NCBI RefSeq assembly: GCF_014189855.1
Contig: NZ_BJFN01000001.1
Location: 806,001 to 870,000 of the forward strand
Source of the DNA: Buttiauxella sp. A111
GTDB lineage: Bacteria; Pseudomonadota; Gammaproteobacteria; Enterobacterales; Enterobacteriaceae
Direction: 5' to 3'
Length of the DNA stretch: 64,000 nucleotides
Part shown: positions 10,496-19,770 of the stretch, in pieces
How positions within the stretch are numbered: position 1 is the stretch's first letter
How the letters are laid out: every line of letters begins with the position of its first letter
Translations under genes and position numbers: made by a program
The notes under the pieces: generated by a model
Database searches by the model: none
What the model was told of the DNA's origin: nothing
The model's input: only the letters and a program-made list of their open reading frames with translations

Positions 10496-11716
10496 TTAAC
10501 CCCGAATGTCAGTAATAAATTGATTCAGTACGCTGTCTTTTTCCAGCGTGCGCTCGGCATATTCACATGCCACTGTATTGAGTACCGGCAATTGCAGGCA
10601 GCGCTCGATGCCATCCGCTAGCGCATCAACCGATTCAGGTTCGACGCACACGGCAATGCCGGAATATGCCTCGCAAAGTTGGCCGAGCTCGGTTTCCGGT
10701 TCTGCGGTAATCACCGCATTGCCGCCCACGGCAAGAATATTAGTCAGCTTGGAAGGCAACACTGCATCTGCCGCACCCCGACGCTGAATAACCAAGTGGC
10801 AATCCGCGAGATGCAGTAACGCTGGCAGTGCGTCGTAAGGCTGCAACGGATGGAACACCACGTTTTGCAAACCCTTCTCCTGCGCCTGTTTTTGCAAGCG
10901 CGCTTTGCCACCGCCCTGGCCGACAATCACAAATAACCATGGCTGATGAGCGAAACGTGCAGCCACCTCAATGACGGTTTCCAGCCCCTGCTTCTCCCCG
11001 ATATTGCCGGAATAGAGAATGATTTTTTTATCAACAGGCAGTTGTAAACGGGTGCGCACCGCAAGAACATCCTCGTGGGAAATACCGCGAAAACGTTCAA
11101 CTTCCGACCAGTTAGGGAAGAAGATCACTTTTTGCTGATCCACGCCCTTCTCCACCGCTTTGTTCATCATCGAACGCGAAATGGTCGAAACGTTATCGAC
11201 GTTATGCAGACCACTTTGCTCAAAACGTTGAGCCAGTCGGGCTACTTTCCCCTGCTTTTTACCTGCCATTCCCAGGCCGAGCATGGCGTCCACTTCGTAA
11301 TCCTGGATATGCAGCAACGTACGTGCGCCGCTGAGTTTCGCGAGCAGGCGCATACCTGGTACACAAAACAGCGTAGGCACTACGCCAATAATGCGATCCG
11401 GCTTCCAGCGACGTTGTGCCAGCAGCGGGAAGAATGAACTCAGTGCAAAGCTGCCGAGATGGATCAGGCGCTTTAGCGTTGACGGCTGTTTTGGCACATA
11501 TAATGGGCAGCGCCAGACGGTGGCCGCGCCGACTTCTTTTTTATACTTCCAGGCGCAATATTCGGGATGCACTTCCCAGACCGGATAGTAAGGTGGTGCG
11601 GTGATCACCCGCACCTCATGGCCCTGGCGCGTCATCCACTCAACCATTTCGCCGGTGTATTTACCGATGCCGGTTAGTTCCGGTGAATAGTTAATGCCGT
11701 AGACCAGAATCTTCAT
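10496..11716 (-). CDS. wcaI: WcaI, colanic acid glycosyltransferase (GT4)
   Basis: 406 residues. The N-terminus [20 protein letters not shown] is characteristic of WcaI and of related GT4 enzymes. The second Rossmann domain has [20 protein letters not shown] and [32 protein letters not shown] in the donor-binding region. It is predicted to add the first fucose to undecaprenyl-PP-glucose. It overlaps gmm by 4 nt (11713-11716) and precedes manC by 2 nt. Confidence 0.94.
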   Translation of the reverse strand: MKILVYGINYSPELTGIGKYTGEMVEWMTRQGHEVRVITAPPYYPVWEVHPEYCAWKYKKEVGAATVWRCPLYVPKQPSTLKRLIHLGSFALSSFFPLLAQRRWKPDRIIGVVPTLFCVPGMRLLAKLSGARTLLHIQDYEVDAMLGLGMAGKKQGKVARLAQRFEQSGLHNVDNVSTISRSMMNKAVEKGVDQQKVIFFPNWSEVERFRGISHEDVLAVRTRLQLPVDKKIILYSGNIGEKQGLETVIEVAARFAHQPWLFVIVGQGGGKARLQKQAQEKGLQNVVFHPLQPYDALPALLHLADCHLVIQRRGAADAVLPSKLTNILAVGGNAVITAEPETELGQLCEAYSGIAVCVEPESVDALADGIERCLQLPVLNTVACEYAERTLEKDSVLNQFITDIRG

Positions 11717-12192
11717 AACCCGATGACCTTTTCTGTCTTGTCGGAGAGAAAGTAAGCGCGACTGTTGTCGTGGACATCGTCACGCGCTAACAACGACTCT
11801 GACGTTAACCAGCGATATGCACTGTGCTGCGCGGTTGGCAATTGCAGCGCTCTCGCATCAACACGCAGGCGGAATCCCAGCACCACGTAGTGCGTTGAGA
11901 AATCCGTCCCGGAGAAGTTGTCGTCATAGAAGTGCTGCCAAACGCCGTAAAACTCGCCGTCGGCCATCACGAAACGCTTACCCAGTTCAGCTTCGGTTAA
12001 GCGAGCAAAAGCCTGCTCCAGCGTTTCATCTTTTTGTACCCGGCCACCCGGCACGAACCAAAAGTTCTGCGCCGGGCGCTGAGTGCGTTGCCCCAACAAG
12101 AACTCGCCGTCCTGATTTTCAACAATCAGGTCGATGGAGATAAGCGGTGTGGAACTCACGACCGTTGCGAAGTCTTCAGCACTCAGGAACAT
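11713..12192 (-). CDS. gmm: Gmm (WcaH), GDP-mannose mannosyl hydrolase
   Basis: 159 residues from the ATG at 12192 ([12 protein letters not shown]); the open frame extends further only as a shadow of fcl. This is a Nudix enzyme that releases mannose from GDP-mannose and so may tune the GDP-mannose/GDP-fucose balance. The variant Nudix box [23 protein letters not shown] is present as [14 protein letters not shown] then ARLTEAELG; this family lacks one glutamate of the canonical box, as expected for a glycosyl rather than diphosphate hydrolase. It follows fcl by 2 nt and overlaps wcaI by 4 nt. Confidence 0.95.
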   Translation of the reverse strand: MFLSAEDFATVVSSTPLISIDLIVENQDGEFLLGQRTQRPAQNFWFVPGGRVQKDETLEQAFARLTEAELGKRFVMADGEFYGVWQHFYDDNFSGTDFSTHYVVLGFRLRVDARALQLPTAQHSAYRWLTSESLLARDDVHDNSRAYFLSDKTEKVIGL

Positions 12193-12194
12193 GC

Positions 12195-13160
12195 TTACCC
12201 CCGGAACCGTTGCTGGTTTTCGAGGAACCACTGGTAAGTGCTGGCAAGACCCGGCTCGAGTGTGATCTCCGGATACCAACCCAGACGGCGCAGTCGCGTC
12301 ACATCCAGCAGTTTGCGCGGCGTGCCGTCCGGTTTGGTGGCATCGAACACCACGCGCCCACGGTAGCCCGTCACTTTCGCGAGGGTTTGCGCCAGCTCGC
12401 GGATGGTGCAATCGACCCCGGTACCGACGTTAATATGTGAAAGCATGGGCTGGGTATTTTCGGCCCACACTTCACTCGCCAGCTCCATAATGTGGATGCT
12501 GGCTGCCGCCATATCATCAACGTGCAGGAATTCACGCATTGGCGTACCGCTCCCCCACACCACGACGTCAGGAGAGTTCTGCTCAGTCGCTTCATGGAAA
12601 CGACGCAGCAAAGCGGGGATCACATGTGAATTGCTCGGGTGGAAGTTATCGTGCGGGCCATACAAATTGGTTGGCATCACCGAACGATAATCGCGACCAA
12701 ACTGGCGGTTGTATGACTCGCACAGTTTGATGCCAGCAATTTTGGCAATTGCATACGGTTCGTTAGTGGCTTCAAGTGTGCCTTGCAGCAGCTCGCTTTC
12801 CGCCATCGGCTGGTTGGCCATCTTTGGATAAATGCACGATGAACCAAGGAACAGCAACTTATTCACGTTGTGCGTATGGGCACTGTGAATAATATTCGCC
12901 TCGATCATCATGTTTTCGTAGATGAAGTCAGCAGGATACGTATTGTTCGCAACAATACCGCCCACTTTCGCCGCCGCCAGATAAACCTGATCGATTCGCT
13001 GTTCGGCAAAGAAAGCGTTTACCGCGGCACCATCCAACAGATTCAGTTCATCACGGCCACGCAGCACCAGCTCAACGTCAGCACGTTGTTCAAGCTGACG
13101 GACAATGGCAGAGCCGACCATCCCACGATGGCCAGCAACAAAGATACGGTGTTTATTCAT
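12195..13160 (-). CDS. fcl: Fcl (WcaG), GDP-L-fucose synthase
   Basis: 321 residues from the ATG at 13160 ([18 protein letters not shown]), the E. coli length; an in-frame TTG two codons earlier overlaps gmd and is less likely. A short-chain dehydrogenase-type NADPH-binding motif (GHRGMVGSA) is followed by the catalytic YAIAK (Tyr-x3-Lys) and SSCIYP serine. The enzyme epimerises and reduces GDP-4-keto-6-deoxymannose to GDP-L-fucose, the step after Gmd. The gene starts 2 nt after the gmd stop. Confidence 0.96.
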   Translation of the reverse strand: MNKHRIFVAGHRGMVGSAIVRQLEQRADVELVLRGRDELNLLDGAAVNAFFAEQRIDQVYLAAAKVGGIVANNTYPADFIYENMMIEANIIHSAHTHNVNKLLFLGSSCIYPKMANQPMAESELLQGTLEATNEPYAIAKIAGIKLCESYNRQFGRDYRSVMPTNLYGPHDNFHPSNSHVIPALLRRFHEATEQNSPDVVVWGSGTPMREFLHVDDMAAASIHIMELASEVWAENTQPMLSHINVGTGVDCTIRELAQTLAKVTGYRGRVVFDATKPDGTPRKLLDVTRLRRLGWYPEITLEPGLASTYQWFLENQQRFRG

Positions 13161-13162
13161 GC

Positions 13163-14284
13163 TCAAGACTCCAGCGCGATGGCAACCTCGTAACCGTGTG
13201 ATTTGAGCAACGAGTGTTTTTTCGCCGCTTCCAGGTCTTTAGCGACCATTTCGCCGACCATTTCTCTGAGGGTGATTTCTGGTTTCCAGCCCAGTTTTTC
13301 ATGTGCTTTGGTTGGGTCACCCAGCAAGGTTTCCACTTCAGCAGGACGGAAGTAACGCGGGTCGACAGAAACAATCACATCGCCTGGTTTAACGCCCGGT
13401 GCATCATGGCCGGTCACGGAAACAACAATGCCTTTCTCATCAACGCCGGTGCCTTCAAAGCGCAGTTTGATACCGAGTTGCGCGGCGGACATTTCCACGA
13501 ACTGGCGCACGGAGTACTGCACACCGGTAGCAATCACGAAGTCTTCTGGCGTGTCTTGTTGCAACATCATCCACTGCATTTTCACGTAATCTTTGGCATG
13601 GCCCCAGTCACGCAGGGAGTCCATGTTGCCGAGGTACAGACATTTTTCCAGGCCCTGAGAGATGTTGGCGATAGCGCGGGTGATTTTACGGGTCACGAAG
13701 GTTTCACCACGGCGTGGGGATTCGTGGTTAAACAGAATGCCGTTACAGGCGTACATGCCGTAGGATTCGCGGTAGTTTACGGTGATCCAGTAGGCGTAAA
13801 GTTTCGCAACCGCATATGGGGAGCGCGGATAGAAAGGCGTGGTCTCTTTCTGCGGAGTTTCCTGCACCAGACCGTAAAGCTCGGACGTGGATGCCTGATA
13901 GAAACGGGTTTTCTTCTCTAATCCTAAGAACCGAATCGCTTCCAGCAGACGCAACGTTCCCATTGCATCAACATCTGCGGTGTATTCCGGGGATTCAAAA
14001 GAAACCGCGACGTGGCTCATGGCGCCCAGGTTATACACTTCATCCGGCTGCACTTCGGAAAGAATACGGGTCAGGTTTGAGCTGTCCGTCAGATCACCGT
14101 AGTGCAGATGGAATTTTGGATTGCTGGCATGCGGATCCTGATAAATATGATCAACACGTTCAGTATTGAATGAAGAAGCACGACGTTTGATGCCATGAAC
14201 TTCGTAACCTTTTTCCAGCAGCAGTTCCGCAAGATATGAACCGTCTTGTCCGGTAACACCCGTGATGAGAGCTACTTTAGTCAT
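13163..14284 (-). CDS. gmd: Gmd, GDP-mannose 4,6-dehydratase
   Basis: 373 residues, exactly the family length. It has the Rossmann motif [19 protein letters not shown], the STSELYG loop and the catalytic [15 protein letters not shown] with Tyr-x3-Lys, plus the [16 protein letters not shown] substrate loop. It converts GDP-mannose to GDP-4-keto-6-deoxymannose, the first committed step to GDP-fucose. It lies directly upstream of fcl. A mosaic repeat (14317-14466) separates it from wcaF. Confidence 0.97.
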   Translation of the reverse strand: MTKVALITGVTGQDGSYLAELLLEKGYEVHGIKRRASSFNTERVDHIYQDPHASNPKFHLHYGDLTDSSNLTRILSEVQPDEVYNLGAMSHVAVSFESPEYTADVDAMGTLRLLEAIRFLGLEKKTRFYQASTSELYGLVQETPQKETTPFYPRSPYAVAKLYAYWITVNYRESYGMYACNGILFNHESPRRGETFVTRKITRAIANISQGLEKCLYLGNMDSLRDWGHAKDYVKMQWMMLQQDTPEDFVIATGVQYSVRQFVEMSAAQLGIKLRFEGTGVDEKGIVVSVTGHDAPGVKPGDVIVSVDPRYFRPAEVETLLGDPTKAHEKLGWKPEITLREMVGEMVAKDLEAAKKHSLLKSHGYEVAIALES

Positions 14285-14316
14285 AATGTTTTTCCTCTGT
14301 TAACATTTTTGTACCA

Positions 14317-14466
14317 CCCTCACCCCGGCCCTCTCCCTGAGGGAGAGGGGGAAAACCATACGATCCCCTTCCCCTGAGGGAGAAGGGAGAAAACCATATG
14401 ATCCCCTCTCCTGAGTGAGAACACCGTACGATCCCCTCTCCTGGGGGAGAGGGCTAGGGTGAGGGC
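14317..14466. repeat. GC-rich mosaic palindromic repeat, copy 3
   Basis: About 150 bp with left end CCCTCACCCCGGCCCTCTCC, three linkers of the type GAAAACCATACGATCCCC, and a right end GGAGAGGGCTAGGGTGAGGG. It occupies the 195-bp gap between wcaF and gmd, in the same orientation as copies 1, 2, 4 and 5. Confidence 0.9.
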
Positions 14467-14479
14467 GAGGGCGAAAGTT

Positions 14480-15019
14480 CTATGCGCGCTCCCGAATCAC
14501 TACCGCCGGATTTCCCCGACAAACGGCATTCGCCGGTAATGATTTATAAATACTGCTGCGGGCACCGACGACGGTGCCATTACCTATCGTCACACCAGGT
14601 GAAACAAATACATCTGTTGCCAGCCAGCATTTTTCGCCAATAACAATCGGTGAAGCGGTAATATCAAAATGCTTGCTCATATAATCGTGACTGCCGGTAC
14701 ATAAATAACACTTTTGTGACACCACAGAATTGGCACCAATGGTAATATCACCCAGCGTATATAACACCGCGTCATCCCCTACCCAGGCATAATCACCCAA
14801 CGTTAACTTCCATGGGTATGTAATTTTGACCGAGGGGCGAATCACAACACCTTTACCAATTTGTGCGCCAAATAAACGTAATAAGAATGCGCGCCAGCGA
14901 TAGAATATTTGCGGTGACCAGGCAAATAATGTTGCCTGCACTGCCCACCACAGTTGTACTTTAATAGGGTTCCCACCCCGGAAACCTTTCGGTACCGAGA
15001 AGCCATTTAATTCCTGCAT
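14480..15019 (-). CDS. wcaF: WcaF, colanic acid O-acetyltransferase
   Basis: 179 residues. It belongs to the left-handed beta-helix (hexapeptide repeat) acetyltransferases of the NodL/LacA type: repeats such as ITIGANSVV, PIVIGEKCW and VTIGNGTVV are visible, followed by the end motif SLPANAVCRGNPAVVI, which contributes to acetyl-CoA binding. It is expected to acetylate a fucose of the repeat unit. The N-terminus MQELNGFSVPKGFRGGNP matches E. coli. The 3' end is 13 nt from repeat copy 3. Confidence 0.94.
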   Translation of the reverse strand: MQELNGFSVPKGFRGGNPIKVQLWWAVQATLFAWSPQIFYRWRAFLLRLFGAQIGKGVVIRPSVKITYPWKLTLGDYAWVGDDAVLYTLGDITIGANSVVSQKCYLCTGSHDYMSKHFDITASPIVIGEKCWLATDVFVSPGVTIGNGTVVGARSSIYKSLPANAVCRGNPAVVIRERA

Positions 15020-15086
15020 ATTATCCTCTTGAGGATTTTATCGGATATCGCTTGTGCGAATTCGATCTACGGACTCAGCCGAAAAT

Positions 15087-15839
15087 TTATGTCTTGTTAT
15101 AAAGTGCTTTTGCTTTTCCGGTGGTACGTAAACGAAATTTGAATGATAATTCCGCGACAAAACCAGGCACGCCTAATATCTTACGTTGCACATTTTTTGC
15201 ATCATGACACAATTCAACATTATTCGATGTTGACACGCCGCCCATGGAAAACTCAGAGACCAGGCCTTTAATACGTTTAAAGGCGTAACCACTTTTGTAC
15301 ATTTTCGCAGCCAAAGCATAATCAGATGAAACTTTATATTGCAGATCGTAAGGATGTTTACGCAAACCAGAAACCGGGAAAAATATTGCCTGATGGCTGG
15401 CCGGTAAGCTGTGGTAAATATACCAACCGGGCTTTGCACGGCGCGCTATTTTTGTCCCGTCACCGAAATCTAATAAAGCATCACCAATCACCATCGCATT
15501 ATCAGTCAAGGACATTACAGCGAGCTGATGTGCGACGTTTGCTATCTCCGGGTGGAAAATATCACCTGAATTGAGGAACAAGGCATAACGGCCCTGCGCC
15601 ATTTCAATCCCTTTGTTCATGGCATCATAGATGCCGTTATCTCGTTCACTGACATAGCGTAAGTTGTACTTCCCATTGATATTTTTCAGGAATTCTGCCG
15701 TACCGTCTTGCGAACCCCCATCAACCACAATCCACTCAAATGTGATGCCTGGTGCCTTCGCTAAATGAGCCAGCGACTGCCAGGTTTTTTCAATTCCGGC
15801 GAGATTTTTATAAGCAACAGTGATGACACTTAAGAGCAT
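15087..15839 (-). CDS. wcaE: WcaE, colanic acid glycosyltransferase (GT2)
   Basis: 250 residues from the ATG at 15839 ([19 protein letters not shown]), the homologous start; the longer open frame reaches into wcaD. GT-A fold family 2 motifs are present: VITVAYKN at the N-terminus, [12 protein letters not shown] and the metal-binding region [10 protein letters not shown]. It is predicted to add a fucose residue to the growing colanic acid unit. It starts 10 nt after the wcaD stop and lies 67 nt before wcaF. Confidence 0.94.
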   Translation of the reverse strand: MLLSVITVAYKNLAGIEKTWQSLAHLAKAPGITFEWIVVDGGSQDGTAEFLKNINGKYNLRYVSERDNGIYDAMNKGIEMAQGRYALFLNSGDIFHPEIANVAHQLAVMSLTDNAMVIGDALLDFGDGTKIARRAKPGWYIYHSLPASHQAIFFPVSGLRKHPYDLQYKVSSDYALAAKMYKSGYAFKRIKGLVSEFSMGGVSTSNNVELCHDAKNVQRKILGVPGFVAELSFKFRLRTTGKAKALYNKT

Positions 15840-15849
15840 TGTATAAACC

Positions 15850-17070
15850 TCAGTTGCGGGTAATATTGAGTGCCTTACGCAGAATAAATGGACACACAAT
15901 TAAGAACGCATATTCAGGGCTAAAAATTGAGCCGGTAAAAAACAGTGACAGCGGTGTAAAAAGCCATAATTGCACACGGAAATTTTCATTATTGCCAAAT
16001 GCCGTGCGCATCATTTTAATGACTTTCCACATGTACCATATTGTCAGTAATACAGCGAACCAAGAAAAATAAATAATCAGAAGATACAAACCATTGTCTA
16101 CTGTTTTACCGACATCCGCACCGTTAAAGATTCCGAATGATGCAACATATTCATATAAAGATCCGAAACGTACTACCCCATCGATATTGCTCAATGAATA
16201 TCCGACCATTGCTAACGGGCCAATAATACGATAATACGATGACGAACCTTCGGTTCCTAAATCACCCAAGCGTGTAGCAATATAAGGAAACGCGAATACT
16301 AACCCCACTAAAAATACGGACAGAGAAATAATTGCCAGAGGCAACTTCTTCTTGATGGCATTTTTATTAAGGTACTGAAATGCCCATTCAAGAAGATAAA
16401 ACAGAATAAATGTCATTACTCCTGAAAACGATCCTGAAAGAACTATCCCTGACAGAATCATAACATCAATTTTTGGTGTTTTGATACCGAACTGTTTGAT
16501 GCTGAGCCAAATTGAGATTAATGCCAGAGCAAAAAATGCGGGTTCAAAATAGAGCGCAGTCGTTCGCTTACCACCAAAGCTAATAAAGTTCAGAACATAG
16601 CTATTACTGTATATAAGAAACTTCGAAATCTTCTCAATCAGGCTACTACCGCCCGTAAGAATAATCTGTGCCATTTCGGCTGCGGCCAGCATCACGATAA
16701 TGCCCACCACACAATAAAATACCCTTAAAATTTTACGGTGATTATGCTGTGAAATAGTTTTGAAGCGGCAGCTCCAGGTCATCGCCAGAATCAGCACGAT
16801 ATAAACAAACAATAATGTAGAGGTAACGTATTTGCTGGCATTCAGGGATTGGCCAAAGATGTAGTTAAATGCCGTCAGCCCCCCACCAATGCCTAACGCA
16901 ATCATCAATTTTTTGACACTGATACGTTCGATGTACAAAAAGAGGATTGCGGGCAAGAAGGTGACTATCGTAACGGGGAAGCTTTCTCCGAGTGAGGCCA
17001 ACTTGACGTTGACCACCAGATAGATGAACGGTAACAGCAGATAACTACAGATTTTGATAGAACGAGACAT
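15850..17070 (-). CDS. wcaD: WcaD, colanic acid polymerase (Wzy-type)
   Basis: 406 residues from the ATG at 17070 ([14 protein letters not shown]), preceded by GGAGGAGT inside the end of wcaC. The protein is very hydrophobic, with about 10-12 membrane segments and one large loop containing [19 protein letters not shown], as in Wzy polymerases. It links flipped repeat units at the periplasmic face of the inner membrane. The start lies 26 nt inside wcaC, so translation is probably coupled. A+T content is higher than in neighbouring transferase genes, usual for wzy genes. Confidence 0.93.
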   Translation of the reverse strand: MSRSIKICSYLLLPFIYLVVNVKLASLGESFPVTIVTFLPAILFLYIERISVKKLMIALGIGGGLTAFNYIFGQSLNASKYVTSTLLFVYIVLILAMTWSCRFKTISQHNHRKILRVFYCVVGIIVMLAAAEMAQIILTGGSSLIEKISKFLIYSNSYVLNFISFGGKRTTALYFEPAFFALALISIWLSIKQFGIKTPKIDVMILSGIVLSGSFSGVMTFILFYLLEWAFQYLNKNAIKKKLPLAIISLSVFLVGLVFAFPYIATRLGDLGTEGSSSYYRIIGPLAMVGYSLSNIDGVVRFGSLYEYVASFGIFNGADVGKTVDNGLYLLIIYFSWFAVLLTIWYMWKVIKMMRTAFGNNENFRVQLWLFTPLSLFFTGSIFSPEYAFLIVCPFILRKALNITRN

Positions 17071-18262
17071 ACTCCTCCAGCATCTGTTGTCCACTGAAAG
17101 CCTGGCGATTGGCGTTTTTGAACGCCTGCAACGCTTTGCCAAACATCTGCTGCGCCAACTGCTCTTTTGGCATTTTCACCAACTCAAGCACCCGCGCATT
17201 GCTAAAGGTTTTACCGCCCACTTTTTGTAGCACTTCATCTGCGGCGTCACTTTGAGTGGCAATCACCGGCACGCCAATCGACAGCGCTTCGCACAAAATC
17301 AGCGGGTAATTATCCACCTGTGAGCTAAACACCAGCGAGTCCATCTGGTTGAGTTGGCTCATCAACGCTTTTTTATCCGTCATGTAGCCGTGGTTCACGA
17401 CGTTCGGGCCGTTAAATGGCGAGAATTTACCGAAGGTATGCAATTCGATTTCATCGCCCAGTGCCATTATTGCCTGCACAAGTTGTTGATTCGTTTTGCC
17501 GTCATAGCGCAGGTCGTGGGCAACGATCGCCACTTTTGGCTTTTCGCCCGCCGCTTGCGTGAGAGGCAGTTCCGCGAGGATCGTCTCGGTTGCGACATCA
17601 ATTCCGTTATTAATAATTTTGCAGCGCCCTGCCCCATAAATTCGGTTAAAGGCGTCGGCCACGTGCTGGCTTGGGGAGATAAACTGGCAACCCAGCGCCA
17701 GCATTTCACGGAACAGCTGGCGCTTTGCATCCACCAGCAGATGAGCGCGATCTCGTTTCACCGGTGGGTAGTTATTCAAAGAAGGGCATTTCTGGCAGCC
17801 TGTTTTCCAGCCATCACACCCATCGAGAAACGCACAGCGTCCGGTGATACTCCAGTGATCGTGCAGCGTCCAGACAAAAGTGACATCCGCTTTATGCGCT
17901 TTCACGCGCTGGCAAAACGTCACCATTTCTTCAAGATTCAACCAATAGCTGTGAACGACATGGAAATGCAGCACTACCGGGCCTGTGGCGCGCGTCACTT
18001 TGCGATACAGATTATTCAGGTTGCCGAACGGGTCGCGGTTAAAAAAGCGAAATAACACAATGTTGGCAATCGACGTCAAACGCGGCGTGTGTTTTTCAAC
18101 ACCAGAGAATTTATCGTGACTGGCGCTTTTCTTTCCCCATTTACCGTACCCGTAGATAAAACGTGAATTAAAACCTGCCGCTTGTGCGCGTTGGTGAAGA
18201 TCGAGCGCCACACCCGCAGCACCGCCTTCGGCAAGGCGAACGTTAAATTGCATAATATTCAT
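17045..18262 (-). CDS. wcaC: WcaC, colanic acid glycosyltransferase (GT4)
   Basis: 405 residues, identical in length to E. coli WcaC. The N-terminus MNIMQFNVRLAEGGAAGVA has the glycine-rich GT-B loop. A cysteine cluster CAFLDGCDGWKTGCQKCP near residues 140-160 is typical of this subfamily. The C-terminal donor site includes LVFSSQVDNYPLILCEALSIGVPVIAT. It is predicted to add galactose. The gene overlaps wcaB by 4 nt (18259-18262) and wcaD by 26 nt. Confidence 0.95.
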   Translation of the reverse strand: MNIMQFNVRLAEGGAAGVALDLHQRAQAAGFNSRFIYGYGKWGKKSASHDKFSGVEKHTPRLTSIANIVLFRFFNRDPFGNLNNLYRKVTRATGPVVLHFHVVHSYWLNLEEMVTFCQRVKAHKADVTFVWTLHDHWSITGRCAFLDGCDGWKTGCQKCPSLNNYPPVKRDRAHLLVDAKRQLFREMLALGCQFISPSQHVADAFNRIYGAGRCKIINNGIDVATETILAELPLTQAAGEKPKVAIVAHDLRYDGKTNQQLVQAIMALGDEIELHTFGKFSPFNGPNVVNHGYMTDKKALMSQLNQMDSLVFSSQVDNYPLILCEALSIGVPVIATQSDAADEVLQKVGGKTFSNARVLELVKMPKEQLAQQMFGKALQAFKNANRQAFSGQQMLEEYVSFYQNL

Positions 18263-18744
18263 TTCAGAACCTTTATCTGCGCTTTCTGCCCCACCACCAG
18301 AGCATCATCGGGAACGTTATCCAGCACCACGCTGCCAGCTCCGACGATGACGTTATTGCCGAGCGTGATGTCGCCAATAATCACCACGTTGGCACCCAGT
18401 TCGACGCCATTGCCGATAACCGGACAGGCGAGGCTTTTGCCGCGATTGCCGATGGTGACACCATGACGGATGGTGAAATCATCCCCGGCGACCACAAATT
18501 TATTAATCACCACGGCATAACCGTGGTGAATAGTGAAACGCCGTCCAATCGTTGCTCCTGCCTGGATTTCATAACCAAACAGGCACTCGGTGAAAAAGCG
18601 ATACAGCAGAATGATCGGAGCCGCCCAAAGATTGTTGATGACGCTTTTTTTTCGCCACACCGAGCAAAAATGTGCGATGCGATAAGCCAGCACCATGCAG
18701 CAAGGTCGTAAGCTCCAGGAGTTTGCGCGAAGATCTTCAAGCAC
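18259..18744 (-). CDS. wcaB: WcaB, colanic acid O-acetyltransferase
   Basis: 161 residues. A hexapeptide-repeat acyltransferase of the serine acetyltransferase-like group: TIGRRFTIHHGYAVVINK, DFTIRHGVTIGNRG and GDITLGNNVIVGAGSVVLDNVP, with the catalytic histidine in the HHG motif near residue 75. It probably acetylates the first fucose of the repeat unit. It sits between wcaA (2 nt gap) and wcaC (4 nt overlap). Confidence 0.95.
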   Translation of the reverse strand: MLEDLRANSWSLRPCCMVLAYRIAHFCSVWRKKSVINNLWAAPIILLYRFFTECLFGYEIQAGATIGRRFTIHHGYAVVINKFVVAGDDFTIRHGVTIGNRGKSLACPVIGNGVELGANVVIIGDITLGNNVIVGAGSVVLDNVPDDALVVGQKAQIKVLK

Positions 18745-18746
18745 CG

Positions 18747-19583
18747 TTATTTCCCCCGTAATCCATCGGCCAGGCGTTTGGTGTTTCGCACACTTAACAA
18801 CGCTAATAAGGTGCGCAAAGACATGCGCTTATTGCGGATTTGATAAAGCGTAAATAGTTGGTATTTCTTGCTGGCCCGGTCGAATTTGTCCTTGTGCTTT
18901 TGATAAAAATGGAAGTACCCCGCGAATTTCTTGGGCGATTTAGTTATCTGCATTTCGCCGTGATTGATATGCAGAATTTGCGTCGCCTCTTCCACTTTCC
19001 ACGGTTGGCCATACTCCACCACCATACGCAAGAAAATATCGTAATCCTGAGCGGCTGCCAGCGTAGTATCAAACAGGCAGGCTTTGAAACGGCTTGCGTA
19101 GGTAAACACCTGATTACCAATAATATTGCGCTTATAAAACAGCTTTAATGAAAATGGAGATTTTGGGTACAACGGCAAACTGGCGGGCTGCGAGTAAACC
19201 TGCCCTTCGCAAACGTAATCGTTGGCATACAAAAAGGCGTGGGTAACCAACTGGTGTTGATGCGCCAGAAATACCGACAGGCGGTTGGGCGTCCATTCAT
19301 CATCATCATCAATACCTGTAATCAACTCACCTGTTGCCTGGCTGATAGCCTGATTCCGCACCGAACATGCGCCGGAGTTGAAATCGTTGCGGACGTATCG
19401 AACTCGCACATCGCCCAGTTCTTCAACAAAACGCTGCAACTGCTCATATGAGGAAGAGCAGTCATCAACGATTAACATTTCCCAGTGCTCATAATCCTGG
19501 CGAAGCACCGATTTGATGGCGCGGATCGCCAGCTGCTGACGGTTCCATGTCGGCATATAAATAGAGATAAGTGGGTTATTCAT
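18747..19583 (-). CDS. wcaA: WcaA, colanic acid glycosyltransferase (GT2)
   Basis: 278 residues from the ATG at 19583 (MNNPLISIYMPTWNRQQLA). GT-A family 2 features: ISIYMPTWNR, MLIVDDCSS, and the metal-binding ITGIDDDDEWTPNRL. A likely base-catalytic aspartate lies in AAQDYDIFLRMV. It is predicted to transfer glucuronic acid or a neighbouring sugar; published assignments differ. It is the first glycosyltransferase gene of the operon, separated from wzc by 187 bp containing repeat copy 4. Confidence 0.95.
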   Translation of the reverse strand: MNNPLISIYMPTWNRQQLAIRAIKSVLRQDYEHWEMLIVDDCSSSYEQLQRFVEELGDVRVRYVRNDFNSGACSVRNQAISQATGELITGIDDDDEWTPNRLSVFLAHQHQLVTHAFLYANDYVCEGQVYSQPASLPLYPKSPFSLKLFYKRNIIGNQVFTYASRFKACLFDTTLAAAQDYDIFLRMVVEYGQPWKVEEATQILHINHGEMQITKSPKKFAGYFHFYQKHKDKFDRASKKYQLFTLYQIRNKRMSLRTLLALLSVRNTKRLADGLRGK

Positions 19584-19624
19584 GGCGTTCCCCAAAGAAG
19601 TCTCGTTGATGGCAAGTTAACCCA

Positions 19625-19766
19625 CCCTCATCCCGGCCTTCTCCCTGAGGGAGAAGGAGAAAACCGATCCCTTTCCCTGAGGGAGAAGGAGAAAACAAAT
19701 CCCTTTCCCTGAGGGAGAAGCCGTTTTAATCCCCTCTCCCTGGGGGAGAGGGTTAGGGTGAGGGCG
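19625..19766. repeat. GC-rich mosaic palindromic repeat, copy 4
   Basis: About 142 bp. The left end is CCCTCATCCCGGCCTTCTCC, three linkers of the type GAGAAAACCGATCCCTTTCC follow, and the right end is GGGAGAGGGTTAGGGTGAGG. It fills the wcaA-wzc gap and stops 4 nt before the wzc stop codon. Same orientation as the other copies. Confidence 0.9.
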
Positions 19767-19770
19767 AAGG

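Noticed and set aside
13214-13921. 235-codon plus-strand ORF opposite gmd
   Set aside because: Shadow frame; gmd is full length and conserved.
17354-18055. 233-codon plus-strand ORF opposite wcaC
   Set aside because: Shadow frame of the conserved glycosyltransferase gene.
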